NCBI GenBank assembly: GCA_051814705.1
Contig: JBPWQW010000001.1
Span: forward strand, 62,001-126,000
Direction: 5' to 3'
Origin: Geojedonia sp051814705
GTDB taxonomy: Bacteria > Bacteroidota > Bacteroidia > Flavobacteriales > Flavobacteriaceae
DNA length: 64,000 nucleotides
Shown: positions 7,573 through 16,278 of the stretch, in pieces
How positions within the stretch are numbered: position 1 is the first letter of the stretch
Layout of the letters: every line of letters starts with the position of its first letter
Notes under the pieces: model-generated
Told to the model about the DNA's origin: nothing
Databases searched by the model: none
The model's input: the letters and a program-made list of their open reading frames with translations, nothing else
Made by a program: the position numbers and the translations under genes

Positions 7573-9581
7573 TATACTTTTGTTAAGACGATTTTTTCAT
7601 TTTCTTTTTCAATCATTTTTTTGTAAAATTCTTTCAAACTTTCATAATATAAGGTTGAAATCAACGATTCATTTATTTCAGATTCTATAATTAACTGAAG
7701 GGTATTTTCATTGGGTGAAATAATATATTTAAAAGTACCCAAATTATCTGGCAATGCCAAAGCTATAGGTTCAGGAACTGACTCTAATTTATAACCTTTA
7801 GGTAAATTAACTAAAATTCGATATTTGGAACCTGAAGGGTATCCAAAATCTACAGGATATTCTCGTTTTTCGGATTTAAAAGGGTTTTCACTTGGGGTTA
7901 AAAAAAACAAAGGTGAAAAAAATAGTTTATCCCCAATTATTTCAACTTGATTTTCTTTAAAAAATTTAAATGACTCGATTGTAGGTTTACCTAAATCCAT
8001 TTCATTAGTTACAGAATAATCTGAAATTTCTAAGCCATTGTATTTGTTTTCCAAATTCTCTAAAAATTGTTCTTTTTTACTTTCTACATATTCTTGCCTA
8101 AATAACATGGCATCATGATTAGTTTTGACTCTTCTAATCATACCTTCAATATCTCCATTATCCTGTAAATTAAATTGTAATGAAATGATTTGTTGCGATT
8201 GCTCGTTGGGATATAAATCTACTAGTGTTGAGCTGCCGTCTTTTCTAATTAGACGCCCTTGCCAGTTTAGCGTTCTAAATGGTAGTATATTTGGAGCACT
8301 GTATCTGTTTGTAGCATCTAAAAGGATAATGCTATTATTTAGTACTACTGCAGAAATTACATAATTATAACCTTCACTTGTAGGAAACAAAGGGATTCCA
8401 TTAGATCTTGTGCTTACAAGAACAGGATTAGCATCTAACCCAGCATAACGCAACATAGACGTAAGCATTAAGTTTATATCCCCAACACTTCCAACGTGCT
8501 CTTTATAGGCGCTTTTTACGCCTTGGTTTGTGTATTTACCATAGTATCCATTCCATTTCACATTGGACTTTACAAAATTAAATATTGTTGAAGCTTTTTG
8601 TATCGGATCAGACAAACCAGCAATTAATGCGTCGATATCATCTTCATAGTAACCTGATTTATCTAATTCACTTCCGAAACTTGAGTTTTGATAGATACTT
8701 TTAACAACATCCTCCCATGTAGTGGTGTAATAGTCAATAGTCGAATTCGGGTATTTAACATAAGATAATTCATAATTCACCGCTGCACGATAGTTATCAA
8801 TATTATTAACAAAAAGCTCTTCTCTTAAAGCAGGTATTTCCTTTAAATTATAGATTGTTATCAACTTATTAAAGTCATAAGTTGAAGCTGCGCGAGCTCT
8901 TTGAGTTATATGAAGCCCCTCTTTGACCTCTTTCGTAGCTTTAAACATGATTTGATCTCTTTTTGTTTCTACTTTAGGGACAATACTAAGAAATCCCTTG
9001 GTGTTAACCTTAAAATTGAAAAATTCAGGTGTTTCAAATTTAGCATCAATGAGTTTTACCGGGATATCAAATTGGAATTCATAATCTCTAACCAAAGTTA
9101 CATAAGGCGAATATATTCTGTATCTATACTCTACAATGGAACCAGGTTTTAAATTTGGCATTGTAAACTTGGTCTGATCATGATACTTATCGAGCTCTGT
9201 CTCAAAAATTCCATCTTTACTTAGTTTATCCTCTTCAATTTCGCCATTAACTAAATTATATGTTATAGCTTTTAAATTACTTATTTTTTCATTTTTACTA
9301 CCTTCTTTATATAAAATCACATTATGGGTAGCATGATCAAATCCGTTTGCATTATATAATTTAAGACGTTCCTGTATTTCTGTTATCACTTGAAAACCAA
9401 TGCTTTCATTATATTCAAAATATGTTCTTCTGTATTTATACAAATATGTGGCTGTAGCCGAAGAGTCGAGTGTATTAAATTTCTCTTCTAATTCCTGTTG
9501 AGATACTTTACCAAAATCTAAATCTTGCGCAAAATTTTGAAGGCAAAAGCCTACCGCAAAAATTATAAGTGTTTTTTTCAT
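7572..9581 (-). CDS. DUF3857/transglutaminase-like exported protein with lost catalytic residues
   Basis: This 669-residue protein has a Sec signal peptide (MKKTLIIFAVGFCLQNFAQ), an N-terminal DUF3857 domain, a transglutaminase-like core around 300-430 and a C-terminal beta domain. In the core, the catalytic Cys is replaced: the block reads SVGDINLML with Ile369 where the neighbour has Cys330. The His position is Tyr407 (YNYVIS), while Asp422 in LLDATNR remains. It is therefore probably not a peptidase or transglutaminase and may act as a binding protein in the periplasm or outer membrane. It overlaps both neighbours by one base (TAATG), so the three genes are translationally linked. Confidence 0.85.
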   Translation of the reverse strand: MKKTLIIFAVGFCLQNFAQDLDFGKVSQQELEEKFNTLDSSATATYLYKYRRTYFEYNESIGFQVITEIQERLKLYNANGFDHATHNVILYKEGSKNEKISNLKAITYNLVNGEIEEDKLSKDGIFETELDKYHDQTKFTMPNLKPGSIVEYRYRIYSPYVTLVRDYEFQFDIPVKLIDAKFETPEFFNFKVNTKGFLSIVPKVETKRDQIMFKATKEVKEGLHITQRARAASTYDFNKLITIYNLKEIPALREELFVNNIDNYRAAVNYELSYVKYPNSTIDYYTTTWEDVVKSIYQNSSFGSELDKSGYYEDDIDALIAGLSDPIQKASTIFNFVKSNVKWNGYYGKYTNQGVKSAYKEHVGSVGDINLMLTSMLRYAGLDANPVLVSTRSNGIPLFPTSEGYNYVISAVVLNNSIILLDATNRYSAPNILPFRTLNWQGRLIRKDGSSTLVDLYPNEQSQQIISLQFNLQDNGDIEGMIRRVKTNHDAMLFRQEYVESKKEQFLENLENKYNGLEISDYSVTNEMDLGKPTIESFKFFKENQVEIIGDKLFFSPLFFLTPSENPFKSEKREYPVDFGYPSGSKYRILVNLPKGYKLESVPEPIALALPDNLGTFKYIISPNENTLQLIIESEINESLISTLYYESLKEFYKKMIEKENEKIVLTKV

Positions 9582-11509
9582 TATTGACTAACTTTTAAAA
9601 GTGAAATTTTTGAATTATCGTATCGAGCAATATCTTTGTAGAACTCCCTAAATGTATTGTAATCTTCTTTTGGGTATTCGCCATCCTTTAACATAAAGGA
9701 TCTTGTATAAAGCAAGTTTTCGTCACTCGCAATAGAAACTGACATTTGATATTCGCCAAACTTATTTTCAATTTGAATTGACTCTGGTATCGCTTCTATT
9801 TTAAATCCTTTTGGCAACTTTATTAGTACGCTATCCGATTCAACAAAACCCCTGTTTATTTTAAGCGGCATTGTTCTGGTTCTATATCTGTCGGGGATAA
9901 AGTTGTTTTTACTAAACACATTTAAACCCACCAACATTCTCTCTTTTACAAGGTTAGCATAATTTGAAGCTGTAAAATGTATGTTTTCTTTAAATTGGAT
10001 TGTCTCTTTATCATTTTTGTTTTCAATAGATTCCAATTTTAAATTGTTAATGTAGTTCCATCTATTTTTATAATATTCGTCTAATTCTTTTTTGTTTAAA
10101 GATTCAATTCTAAACAGTTCGTCATACTTTAATCCTTTTGAGATTGTATTCATTTGAGCTTCAATACCTCCATCTTCAAAAATTTCGTAACTGGCTTCAA
10201 CCCTTTGCGAATTGTCTCTAGTAATATACTTAGGTGTATGCACAATTTTTCCACCTTCTGGTGTAATCAATAACACATCTCTATCATCAGTGAAACTTCC
10301 CAAAAACCCAAAAGGAATAGTTTGACTTGTGCACTCAAGCCAAATGGATTCTTTGTCTTCAATTGGGACATTTAATATGATGTGGTTTGTTTGACCTTGA
10401 AATGAAACAAAATCCTTTTCTACACTAATCTTCGATTTGGCTGAAGCATTTACCCGTGTATAATACGACTCTATCCCAACAAGTCTCAATAGAGCTCTTG
10501 TATAATTTGACAAGCCTTTACAATCGCCATATTTTAACCTATCAACATCGATCGCTGCAATGGGTTGATTTCCACCAATACCTTCCTGAACACTAATATA
10601 CCTCGTGTTTTTTTGAACATATTCATAAACTAATTTGGCTTTTTCTGTTTTATCCTCTATCCCTTGAGTTAAATTCAAAATATTATTTTTAGTTTGATCA
10701 GAAACGCTCGTTCTGCCACTTAATAACTCATCATACATCCATTTTCCAAGATCTTTCCAATTTTCACCGTTACCTGAATAACCCTCATACACAAAATTTA
10801 CAACAGCAACCAATACTTCAGGAGATATTTCAGACAGCTTAGGCCCAAAGTCTTCAGGTTTAAATGCTTTCAAATTTCTAACTTGAAATGCCAAATTTCC
10901 AGTTGTCGACTGGTTTTCAATATCAAAAGAGTCTAAATTCTTTTCCTTCGTCGTTAATTTTATATTATCGCCATACCGTACCTCATAGCGATAGTCTTCA
11001 ACACTCACAAAATAATCGGAAAGAGGAGAAAAAGAGGGGATATATGAGGTGTTTTTCGCCTCTGTTTCATATGTAAATTCAACAGTGTACGGGTATGAAA
11101 TTGCCGTATAGTTTAAATATAGCACCCGTGAGTCTGAATATAAAGTCCCACCATCAACAGCGCTTACATCTTTAAAATCTCTCTTTTTTATTTTCTTAAT
11201 TTCCTTTCCAAATGCATCATAGATTAAGACTTGTATATCATTAATTTTTATGCCGTTGTCGTAATAAACATAAGCGTCGATATTAGAATTACCTTCACTA
11301 TTAAATACAGTAACTATACGCTTATGTTTTGTGATTAATTTATTGGGGGCGGTTAGATCTAATGCCAGTGTTTCGAGCCTTATTACAGCATTGGCGTGGT
11401 CTCTTAGCTCCAACGGAATTGTATTAGCTATGATTAAATCGGTGTCTTGTGCAGTTGCAATTAAAGTTATGGGGGCTAAAAGCAATAAAGAGAGAAGATG
11501 TTTTAACAT
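9581..11509 (-). CDS. DUF3857/transglutaminase-like exported protein with intact catalytic triad
   Basis: This 642-residue protein is a paralogue of the next gene downstream. The signal peptide is LLSLLLLAPITLIATAQ. DUF3857 covers roughly residues 50-220 and the transglutaminase core roughly 280-400. Cys330 (YGDCKGLSN), His376 (TNHIIL) and an acidic residue (Glu392 in WLECTSQ) are in place. The fold suggests a cysteine-dependent acyl transfer or proteolysis in the cell envelope. The true substrate is unknown. It is the first gene of the set, with about 55 bases before the membrane-protein gene upstream. Confidence 0.85.
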   Translation of the reverse strand: MLKHLLSLLLLAPITLIATAQDTDLIIANTIPLELRDHANAVIRLETLALDLTAPNKLITKHKRIVTVFNSEGNSNIDAYVYYDNGIKINDIQVLIYDAFGKEIKKIKKRDFKDVSAVDGGTLYSDSRVLYLNYTAISYPYTVEFTYETEAKNTSYIPSFSPLSDYFVSVEDYRYEVRYGDNIKLTTKEKNLDSFDIENQSTTGNLAFQVRNLKAFKPEDFGPKLSEISPEVLVAVVNFVYEGYSGNGENWKDLGKWMYDELLSGRTSVSDQTKNNILNLTQGIEDKTEKAKLVYEYVQKNTRYISVQEGIGGNQPIAAIDVDRLKYGDCKGLSNYTRALLRLVGIESYYTRVNASAKSKISVEKDFVSFQGQTNHIILNVPIEDKESIWLECTSQTIPFGFLGSFTDDRDVLLITPEGGKIVHTPKYITRDNSQRVEASYEIFEDGGIEAQMNTISKGLKYDELFRIESLNKKELDEYYKNRWNYINNLKLESIENKNDKETIQFKENIHFTASNYANLVKERMLVGLNVFSKNNFIPDRYRTRTMPLKINRGFVESDSVLIKLPKGFKIEAIPESIQIENKFGEYQMSVSIASDENLLYTRSFMLKDGEYPKEDYNTFREFYKDIARYDNSKISLLKVSQ

Positions 11510-11563
11510 ATTTGGCGGCTAAGTATCAAAAAACATAAAGAATTCCTTAATACCTGTATTATA

Positions 11564-12079
11564 CTATTTTTTAAAGTTTTTTGCGCCAACAAAAATTAAA
11601 ATCAAAAAACAAGGTACAAAAATAAATTTAATTTCACTTAAAAGTACCTGAAATCCCCACTCCGAAAAAAAACGTTCAATATTTAAAGGTGACACTGTAA
11701 TGACCTGCCAAGGAAAAAAATACCTTGTCGTATCAAACGGAATAAAAAAGCCAACTCCCCGTCCTCCAGTAGTTAAGGCGTCTAAAATACCATGAGAAAT
11801 CGTGCTAAAAAAAATGACAAAAAAGAATAGATTTTTGTGATTTTTACCAAATGTAAACATCAAGATTGTAGCCCATATAACCGCAAAAAGTATAGAATGT
11901 GTAAATCCTCGATGTCCAAAAGGGGCTTCGTAAGGGACTCCAAAATGAAATGCCAAAACATCAATATCTGGTAATATGGAAGATACTATGGCCAAGATCA
12001 TCAATGTCTTCAAGTTCGATTTTGAAGCTACTTTTGAAATGGTATAACCCAAAATACTGTGACCAAAAATAGACGCCAT
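11564..12079 (-). CDS. Membrane-bound metal-dependent hydrolase family protein (DUF457/YdjM-like)
   Basis: This 171-residue protein has four or five hydrophobic helices and conserved histidines in the first half: FGHSILGYTI, HRGFTHSILFA and SHGILDALT. These match the DUF457/YdjM family of inner-membrane proteins annotated as metal-dependent hydrolases. The biochemical role is not established. The start overlaps the dtd stop by one base, so the two are cotranscribed. Confidence 0.8.
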   Translation of the reverse strand: MASIFGHSILGYTISKVASKSNLKTLMILAIVSSILPDIDVLAFHFGVPYEAPFGHRGFTHSILFAVIWATILMFTFGKNHKNLFFFVIFFSTISHGILDALTTGGRGVGFFIPFDTTRYFFPWQVITVSPLNIERFFSEWGFQVLLSEIKFIFVPCFLILIFVGAKNFKK

Positions 12080-12531
12080 CAGTCTCTAACTTTAGTATCA
12101 ATAATGATAGTCACGGGTCCATCGTTTAAAAGTTCTACTTTCATATCGGCTCCAAATTTTCCTGTTTGTACGGATTTGCCCAAATCTAATTCCAATTGTT
12201 TTACAAAAGCCTCATAAATTGGAATCGCAATTTCTGGTTTAGCAGCTTTTATATAGCTAGGCCTGTTTCCCTTTTTTGTACTGGCCTGTAAGGTAAATTG
12301 ACTCACGACTATGACATCGCCATCAACTTCGATTACCGATTTGTTCATGACCTCATTTTCATCTCCAAAAATGCGAAGGTTGGCTACTTTATTGGATAGC
12401 CAATTAATATCGTCTTGGGTGTCAGTGTCAATAATGCCCATTAAAACCAATAATCCGTTGGCTATGGATGCACTTGTTTTGCCATCAATGGTTACACTAG
12501 TTCTTGATACACGTTGAATTACTGCTTTCAT
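12079..12531 (-). CDS. dtd: D-aminoacyl-tRNA deacylase
   Basis: This 150-residue protein has standard Dtd length. It starts MKAVIQRVSRTSVTIDG. The catalytic VSQFTLQA motif is present and the C-terminal NDGPVTIIID replaces the common NxGPVT form. The family removes D-amino acids wrongly attached to tRNA in the cytoplasm. It lies between rsgA and the DUF457 gene and overlaps the latter, fitting a small translation-quality cluster. Confidence 0.95.
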   Translation of the reverse strand: MKAVIQRVSRTSVTIDGKTSASIANGLLVLMGIIDTDTQDDINWLSNKVANLRIFGDENEVMNKSVIEVDGDVIVVSQFTLQASTKKGNRPSYIKAAKPEIAIPIYEAFVKQLELDLGKSVQTGKFGADMKVELLNDGPVTIIIDTKVRD

Positions 12532-12544
12532 CCACTTTGCAAAC

Positions 12545-12561
12545 CCTTTCCCAAGGAAAGG
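12545..12561. repeat. Short dispersed palindrome (CCTTTCC/GGAAAGG)
   Basis: A perfect seven-base inverted repeat around CAA lies just upstream of dtd. It belongs to the same family of C/T-rich palindromes as those at 16207, 32607, 57468 and 61704. Confidence 0.6.
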
Positions 12562-12615
12562 AATCTTAATTTATTTTGATTAACTATTTTACTAGGTACT
12601 GAAACTGAAAGCTTG

Positions 12616-13566
12616 CTACTGATTATCCCAGTTTTCAGTTCGGTAATTTTCGTCCTCTCCCTCCAAGATTTGAATATAGCTTCTATATCTTGAAAAAGCG
12701 ATTTCATCTCTATCCAAAGCATCCTTTACAGCACATTTTGGTTCTTCGACATGCAAACAGTTATTGAATTTGCAGTGTTGCTTCAATTTAAAAAATTCAG
12801 GAAAATAACCACTAATATCCTCTTTATCCATATCTACCACGCCAAAACCTTTTATCCCTGGCGTGTCAATTATTTTAGCTCCAAAGCTTAAATCGAACAT
12901 TTCGGCAAAGGTCGTAGTATGTTGGCCTAACATATGTTGCTTAGAGATTTCTTTGGTTTTTAAATCCAATTCTGGTTCAATGGCGTTTATAAGGGTCGAT
13001 TTTCCAACTCCGGAATGCCCTGCAAACATGCTCACTTTGTCTTTCATCAAGGCCTTGACTTTATCCAGGTTCTTTCCATTTATAGCCGAAATACCTATAC
13101 ATTCGTAACCTATTTTTCTATACACATGAGCAAGGTATCTTACTTCATTTTGTATAGCTTCACTGTACGTATCGATCTTATTGAACAACAAAATAGCCTT
13201 AATAGAATAGGCTTCAGTTGTGACTAAAAACCGGTCGATAAAACTGGTAAATGTTGGAGGATTGTCTATGGTAATCAACAAAAAAACTTGGTCGATATTG
13301 GACGCAATGATGTGAGTCTGTTTTGATAAATTAACCGATTTACGGACAATATAATTTTTACGGTCATGAATGGTGTTTATAATCCCTGTGGTCTCATCAT
13401 TTTTGGTTTCCAAATCAAAATCCACAACATCTCCAACAGCAATCGGGTTGGTGCTCTTAATATCATGCATCCGGAATTTCCCTTTGATTCGGCACTGGAA
13501 ACTTTGCCCTAAATCTGTTTTTACGGTGTACCAGCTTCCTGTAGATTTATAAATAAGTCCTGTCAT
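12616..13566 (-). CDS. rsgA: Ribosome small-subunit-dependent GTPase A
   Basis: This circularly permuted GTPase has 316 residues. An OB-fold region precedes the GTPase motifs. LLFNKID comes before the P-loop GHSGVGKST (about 183-190), then DTPGIKGFG. The zinc-binding end is CKFNNCLHVEEPKC. By family knowledge it helps mature the 30S subunit. The open frame extends three codons upstream to a TTG (13575), but the ATG at 13566 (MTGLIYKSTG) matches the family start and is chosen here. Confidence 0.95.
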   Translation of the reverse strand: MTGLIYKSTGSWYTVKTDLGQSFQCRIKGKFRMHDIKSTNPIAVGDVVDFDLETKNDETTGIINTIHDRKNYIVRKSVNLSKQTHIIASNIDQVFLLITIDNPPTFTSFIDRFLVTTEAYSIKAILLFNKIDTYSEAIQNEVRYLAHVYRKIGYECIGISAINGKNLDKVKALMKDKVSMFAGHSGVGKSTLINAIEPELDLKTKEISKQHMLGQHTTTFAEMFDLSFGAKIIDTPGIKGFGVVDMDKEDISGYFPEFFKLKQHCKFNNCLHVEEPKCAVKDALDRDEIAFSRYRSYIQILEGEDENYRTENWDNQ

Positions 13567-13604
13567 GAACAGCAAAGATGTGAATTTCTAATTTGTAATA
13601 CAAT

Positions 13605-13635
13605 AAAAAAAGACTATCAAATGACAGTCTTTTTT
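13605..13635. terminator. Bidirectional terminator between the secreted unknown gene and rsgA
   Basis: AAAAAAGACT and AGTCTTTTTT flank a ten-base loop, giving A and T runs on both sides. It lies 23 bases beyond the stop at 13658. Confidence 0.8.
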
Positions 13636-13657
13636 ATGTATAAGGTTAATACTGTTA

Positions 13658-14179
13658 TTAATAACTGTATGCTACTCCTTTTTTAATAGCTTGTGAGCCA
13701 CCCAAAGCATTTGAACTGGCACCAACAGTTGTTTTATCAGCAGTTAATAATATAAACGGGCAGCCCATTTCGGCAGCCGCCATTTTTAATTTTTTTTCAG
13801 CTTTCCTATCTCCAGTATTACCAGTTTGAAAGTTAATTAAACCAGTTTTACCTCTCACTTCATCGCCTTTCTTCAAACCGGCAATGTAGCTTTTCTCTTC
13901 GAGTATAACCACATTTTCCCAACCATCTTTTCCGCTGATATCAATCTTATCGGTAACGTCTTCAACGCGCCCACTGGAACCATAAACAATTTTTTCAATC
14001 GCATATTTACCTATTGTATTTTCGGCGGTTTCTCCGTCATAAACAAATACTACTGTATATTCTTCAAGTCGTATTACTTTTCCTTCAACAGTTTCTCCAC
14101 TGTGTTTGAAAATTTTATCAATTTGCGCACTCATCATTGTTGATGCCAATGCAAATACTAAAAATAATGAACTCTTCAT
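13658..14179 (-). CDS. Secreted protein of unknown function, 173 aa
   Basis: A clear signal peptide (SLFLVFALASTMMSAQ) is followed by a beta-rich segment, HSGETVEGKVIRLEEYTVVFVYDG split over residues 26-50, whose pattern resembles small Sm/SH3-like barrels. The C-terminal half has AEKKLKMAAAEMGCPFILLTADKT, containing one cysteine. It ends in a glycine/serine-rich tail, SNALGGSQAIKKGVAYSY. No family is recognised. It has its own terminator and 58 bases before the aroF-type gene. A periplasmic or surface location is inferred only from the signal peptide. Confidence 0.7.
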   Translation of the reverse strand: MKSSLFLVFALASTMMSAQIDKIFKHSGETVEGKVIRLEEYTVVFVYDGETAENTIGKYAIEKIVYGSSGRVEDVTDKIDISGKDGWENVVILEEKSYIAGLKKGDEVRGKTGLINFQTGNTGDRKAEKKLKMAAAEMGCPFILLTADKTTVGASSNALGGSQAIKKGVAYSY

Positions 14180-14237
14180 ATTTTATATTTTTTGATTAAT
14201 TAGTGCAATCATACAAAAAATAAATCATAAATTTTTT

Positions 14238-15320
14238 TTAATTTTTTAAAATCTTTTCTTGATGGTTTATGGATTCTTGATGGATGGCTTTAAACATTTT
14301 TAAAATAAACTCTTCACTCAAACCCTTTTCCTCGCCTTCCAAGACCATTTTACCTAAAATCTCGTTCCAACGTTTACTTTGAAGTATGGCCACATTTTTT
14401 TGTTTTTTAAGCAATCCTATGCTATCAGCTACCTTCATACGTTTACCCAAAAGTTCAATAATTTGATTGTCGACTACATCTATTTTCGCTCTAAGTGTAT
14501 TTAAGCTTGAGTTGTATTCCGTTTCGGGATCAAATTCCTTCCTGATTTTTAAATCTTTCATGATCTGAATCAAAGCTTTTGGTGTAACTTGTTGTGAAGC
14601 GTCACTCCATGCCTTATCTGGATCGTTGTGGGTTTCGATCATTAGGCCGTCATAATTCAAATCCAATGCTGTTTGAGACACATCAAAAATCATATCCCGT
14701 CTTCCAGTAATATGTGATGGGTCGTTAATTAATGGTAAATCTGGAAACTTGGTTTGCAGCTCAATGGCCAATTGCCATTCTGGATTATTGCGGTATTTGG
14801 TTTTTTCATAAGTTGAAAACCCACGGTGAATGACTCCCAATTTTTTAATATCGGCAGTAGCCAAACGTTCAATGGCCCCGAGCCATAAAGCTAAATCGGG
14901 ATTAACAGGATTTTTAACCAATACCACTTTATCAGTGCCCTGTAATGCATCTGCAATTTCCTGAACTATAAATGGACTCACTGTGGACCTTGCTCCAATC
15001 CACAACAAATCGATATCATGTTCTAAAGCCAACTCTACATGAGTTTTATTGGCGACTTCGGTTGCCGTTTTAAGGCCTGTTTCGGCTTTCACTTTCTGCA
15101 ACCATTTTAGACCCAAAGCCCCAACGCCCTCAAACATTCCTGGGCGTGTTCTAGGTTTCCAAATCCCAGCTCTGTAATAACTAACATCGCTATCTTTTAG
15201 TTGGTGCGCAATGTTTAATACTTGCTCTTCTGTTTCGGCACTACATGGTCCTGCAATAACCAAAGGATGGTCTAATTGCATATTATCTAACCACGTTCTT
15301 AATTCTTTCTTGTTTTCCAT
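14238..15320 (-). CDS. Bifunctional DAHP synthase / chorismate mutase
   Basis: This 360-residue fusion has an N-terminal DAHP synthase of the short KDO8P-like type (residues 1 to about 265): AGPCSAET with Cys26, the RAGIWKPRTRP block, and DPSHITGRRD. The C-terminal 273-360 is an AroQ-type chorismate mutase (LRAKIDVVDNQIIELLGKRM). It therefore makes the first shikimate-pathway intermediate and, at the far end, converts chorismate to prephenate. The mutase domain probably also gives prephenate/chorismate feedback, as in related fusions. It is the last gene of the pheA-led operon, 11 bases after tyrA. Confidence 0.93.
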   Translation of the reverse strand: MENKKELRTWLDNMQLDHPLVIAGPCSAETEEQVLNIAHQLKDSDVSYYRAGIWKPRTRPGMFEGVGALGLKWLQKVKAETGLKTATEVANKTHVELALEHDIDLLWIGARSTVSPFIVQEIADALQGTDKVVLVKNPVNPDLALWLGAIERLATADIKKLGVIHRGFSTYEKTKYRNNPEWQLAIELQTKFPDLPLINDPSHITGRRDMIFDVSQTALDLNYDGLMIETHNDPDKAWSDASQQVTPKALIQIMKDLKIRKEFDPETEYNSSLNTLRAKIDVVDNQIIELLGKRMKVADSIGLLKKQKNVAILQSKRWNEILGKMVLEGEEKGLSEEFILKMFKAIHQESINHQEKILKN

Positions 15321-15331
15321 AATCTTCTTTT

Positions 15332-16183
15332 TTAAGCAATCCCCTTTAAAATCTCTTTAATATAATTGGTGTTTTTCATGTCGTTATAAATCTCATCAAA
15401 ATTATCAGCTTCCATAGACTCCTTGAATTTTGTTAGATTTTGAATGTATTCTTCTAATATTTCTATGACATTTACTTTATTTTGTTTGAAAATTGGGGTC
15501 CACATTTCTGGTGAACTTTTTGCCAATCGCACGGTACTCTCAAATCCACTGCCTGCCATATCAAAAATATCATGTTCATTTTTTTCTTTTTCGATGACCG
15601 TTTTACCAAGCATAAACGAACTGATATGCGACAAATGTGATACATAAGCGATATGTTTATCGTGTGCTTCGGGGTTCATGTATCGAATTCTCATACCCAT
15701 TTCGGCAAAAAGTTTCAAGGCTTTTTCCTGAAGTTTAAAAGCTGTTTTCTCGACTTCGCAAATGATATTGGTCTTATTTTTATACAAATTATGAATAGCA
15801 GCTTTTGGTCCTGAAAATTCTGTCCCCGAAATGGGATGGGCTGCCAGAAAATTTCGCCGTTTGGGATGGTTTTCAACCGATTTGCAAATATCTCTTTTAG
15901 TAGAGCCCACATCAATAACCAAGCAAGTATCTGAAACCAAATCCAATAGTTTTGGGAGCTCTATAACCGCCGCATCTACTGGGATTGATAAAATTACAAT
16001 TTCTGCTCGCTTTAAATCGGTATAGGTTGCTTTGGCATCAATAACTTTTAACTGAATAGCCTCATCCAAATGAGCTATATTGGTATCAATTCCAAAAATG
16101 GATGATTCGGAATACAACTCTTTGATATCCAAAGCCATACTCCCTCCGATTAATCCTACTCCTATTACAAATACATTTTTCAT
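15332..16183 (-). CDS. tyrA: Prephenate dehydrogenase
   Basis: This is a 283-residue enzyme from the ATG at 16183. The N-terminal NAD-binding loop is GVGLIGGSMAL, and HPISGTEFSGP carries the catalytic His region. It oxidatively decarboxylates prephenate to 4-hydroxyphenylpyruvate for tyrosine. The frame runs back to a TTG at 16213, but those codons lie in a dispersed palindrome, so the ATG next to the NAD loop (16183, or 16189) is preferred. It follows the aminotransferase gene by about 95 bases that include that palindrome. Confidence 0.93.
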   Translation of the reverse strand: MKNVFVIGVGLIGGSMALDIKELYSESSIFGIDTNIAHLDEAIQLKVIDAKATYTDLKRAEIVILSIPVDAAVIELPKLLDLVSDTCLVIDVGSTKRDICKSVENHPKRRNFLAAHPISGTEFSGPKAAIHNLYKNKTNIICEVEKTAFKLQEKALKLFAEMGMRIRYMNPEAHDKHIAYVSHLSHISSFMLGKTVIEKEKNEHDIFDMAGSGFESTVRLAKSSPEMWTPIFKQNKVNVIEILEEYIQNLTKFKESMEADNFDEIYNDMKNTNYIKEILKGIA

Positions 16184-16206
16184 TTCCATTTGTCTTTTCA
16201 AGACAC

Positions 16207-16219
16207 CTTCCAAGGGAAG
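16207..16219. repeat. Short dispersed palindrome upstream of tyrA
   Basis: CTTCC and GGAAG arms flank a three-base spacer, within a segment very similar to the one at 57468. Confidence 0.55.
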
Positions 16220-16278
16220 AATTTTAATTAGTGTTCTATCTATATTTTTATTTAACTATTACTGCCTATTCCTAACCA

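Noticed and set aside
12528..12722. 64-codon ORF overlapping rsgA and running to dtd
   Set aside because: It lies in another frame of the well-supported rsgA 3' end and its product has no recognisable features.
16184..16213. N-terminal extension of TyrA from the TTG at 16213
   Set aside because: The extra codons fall in a dispersed palindrome and the NAD-binding loop begins right after the ATG at 16183.
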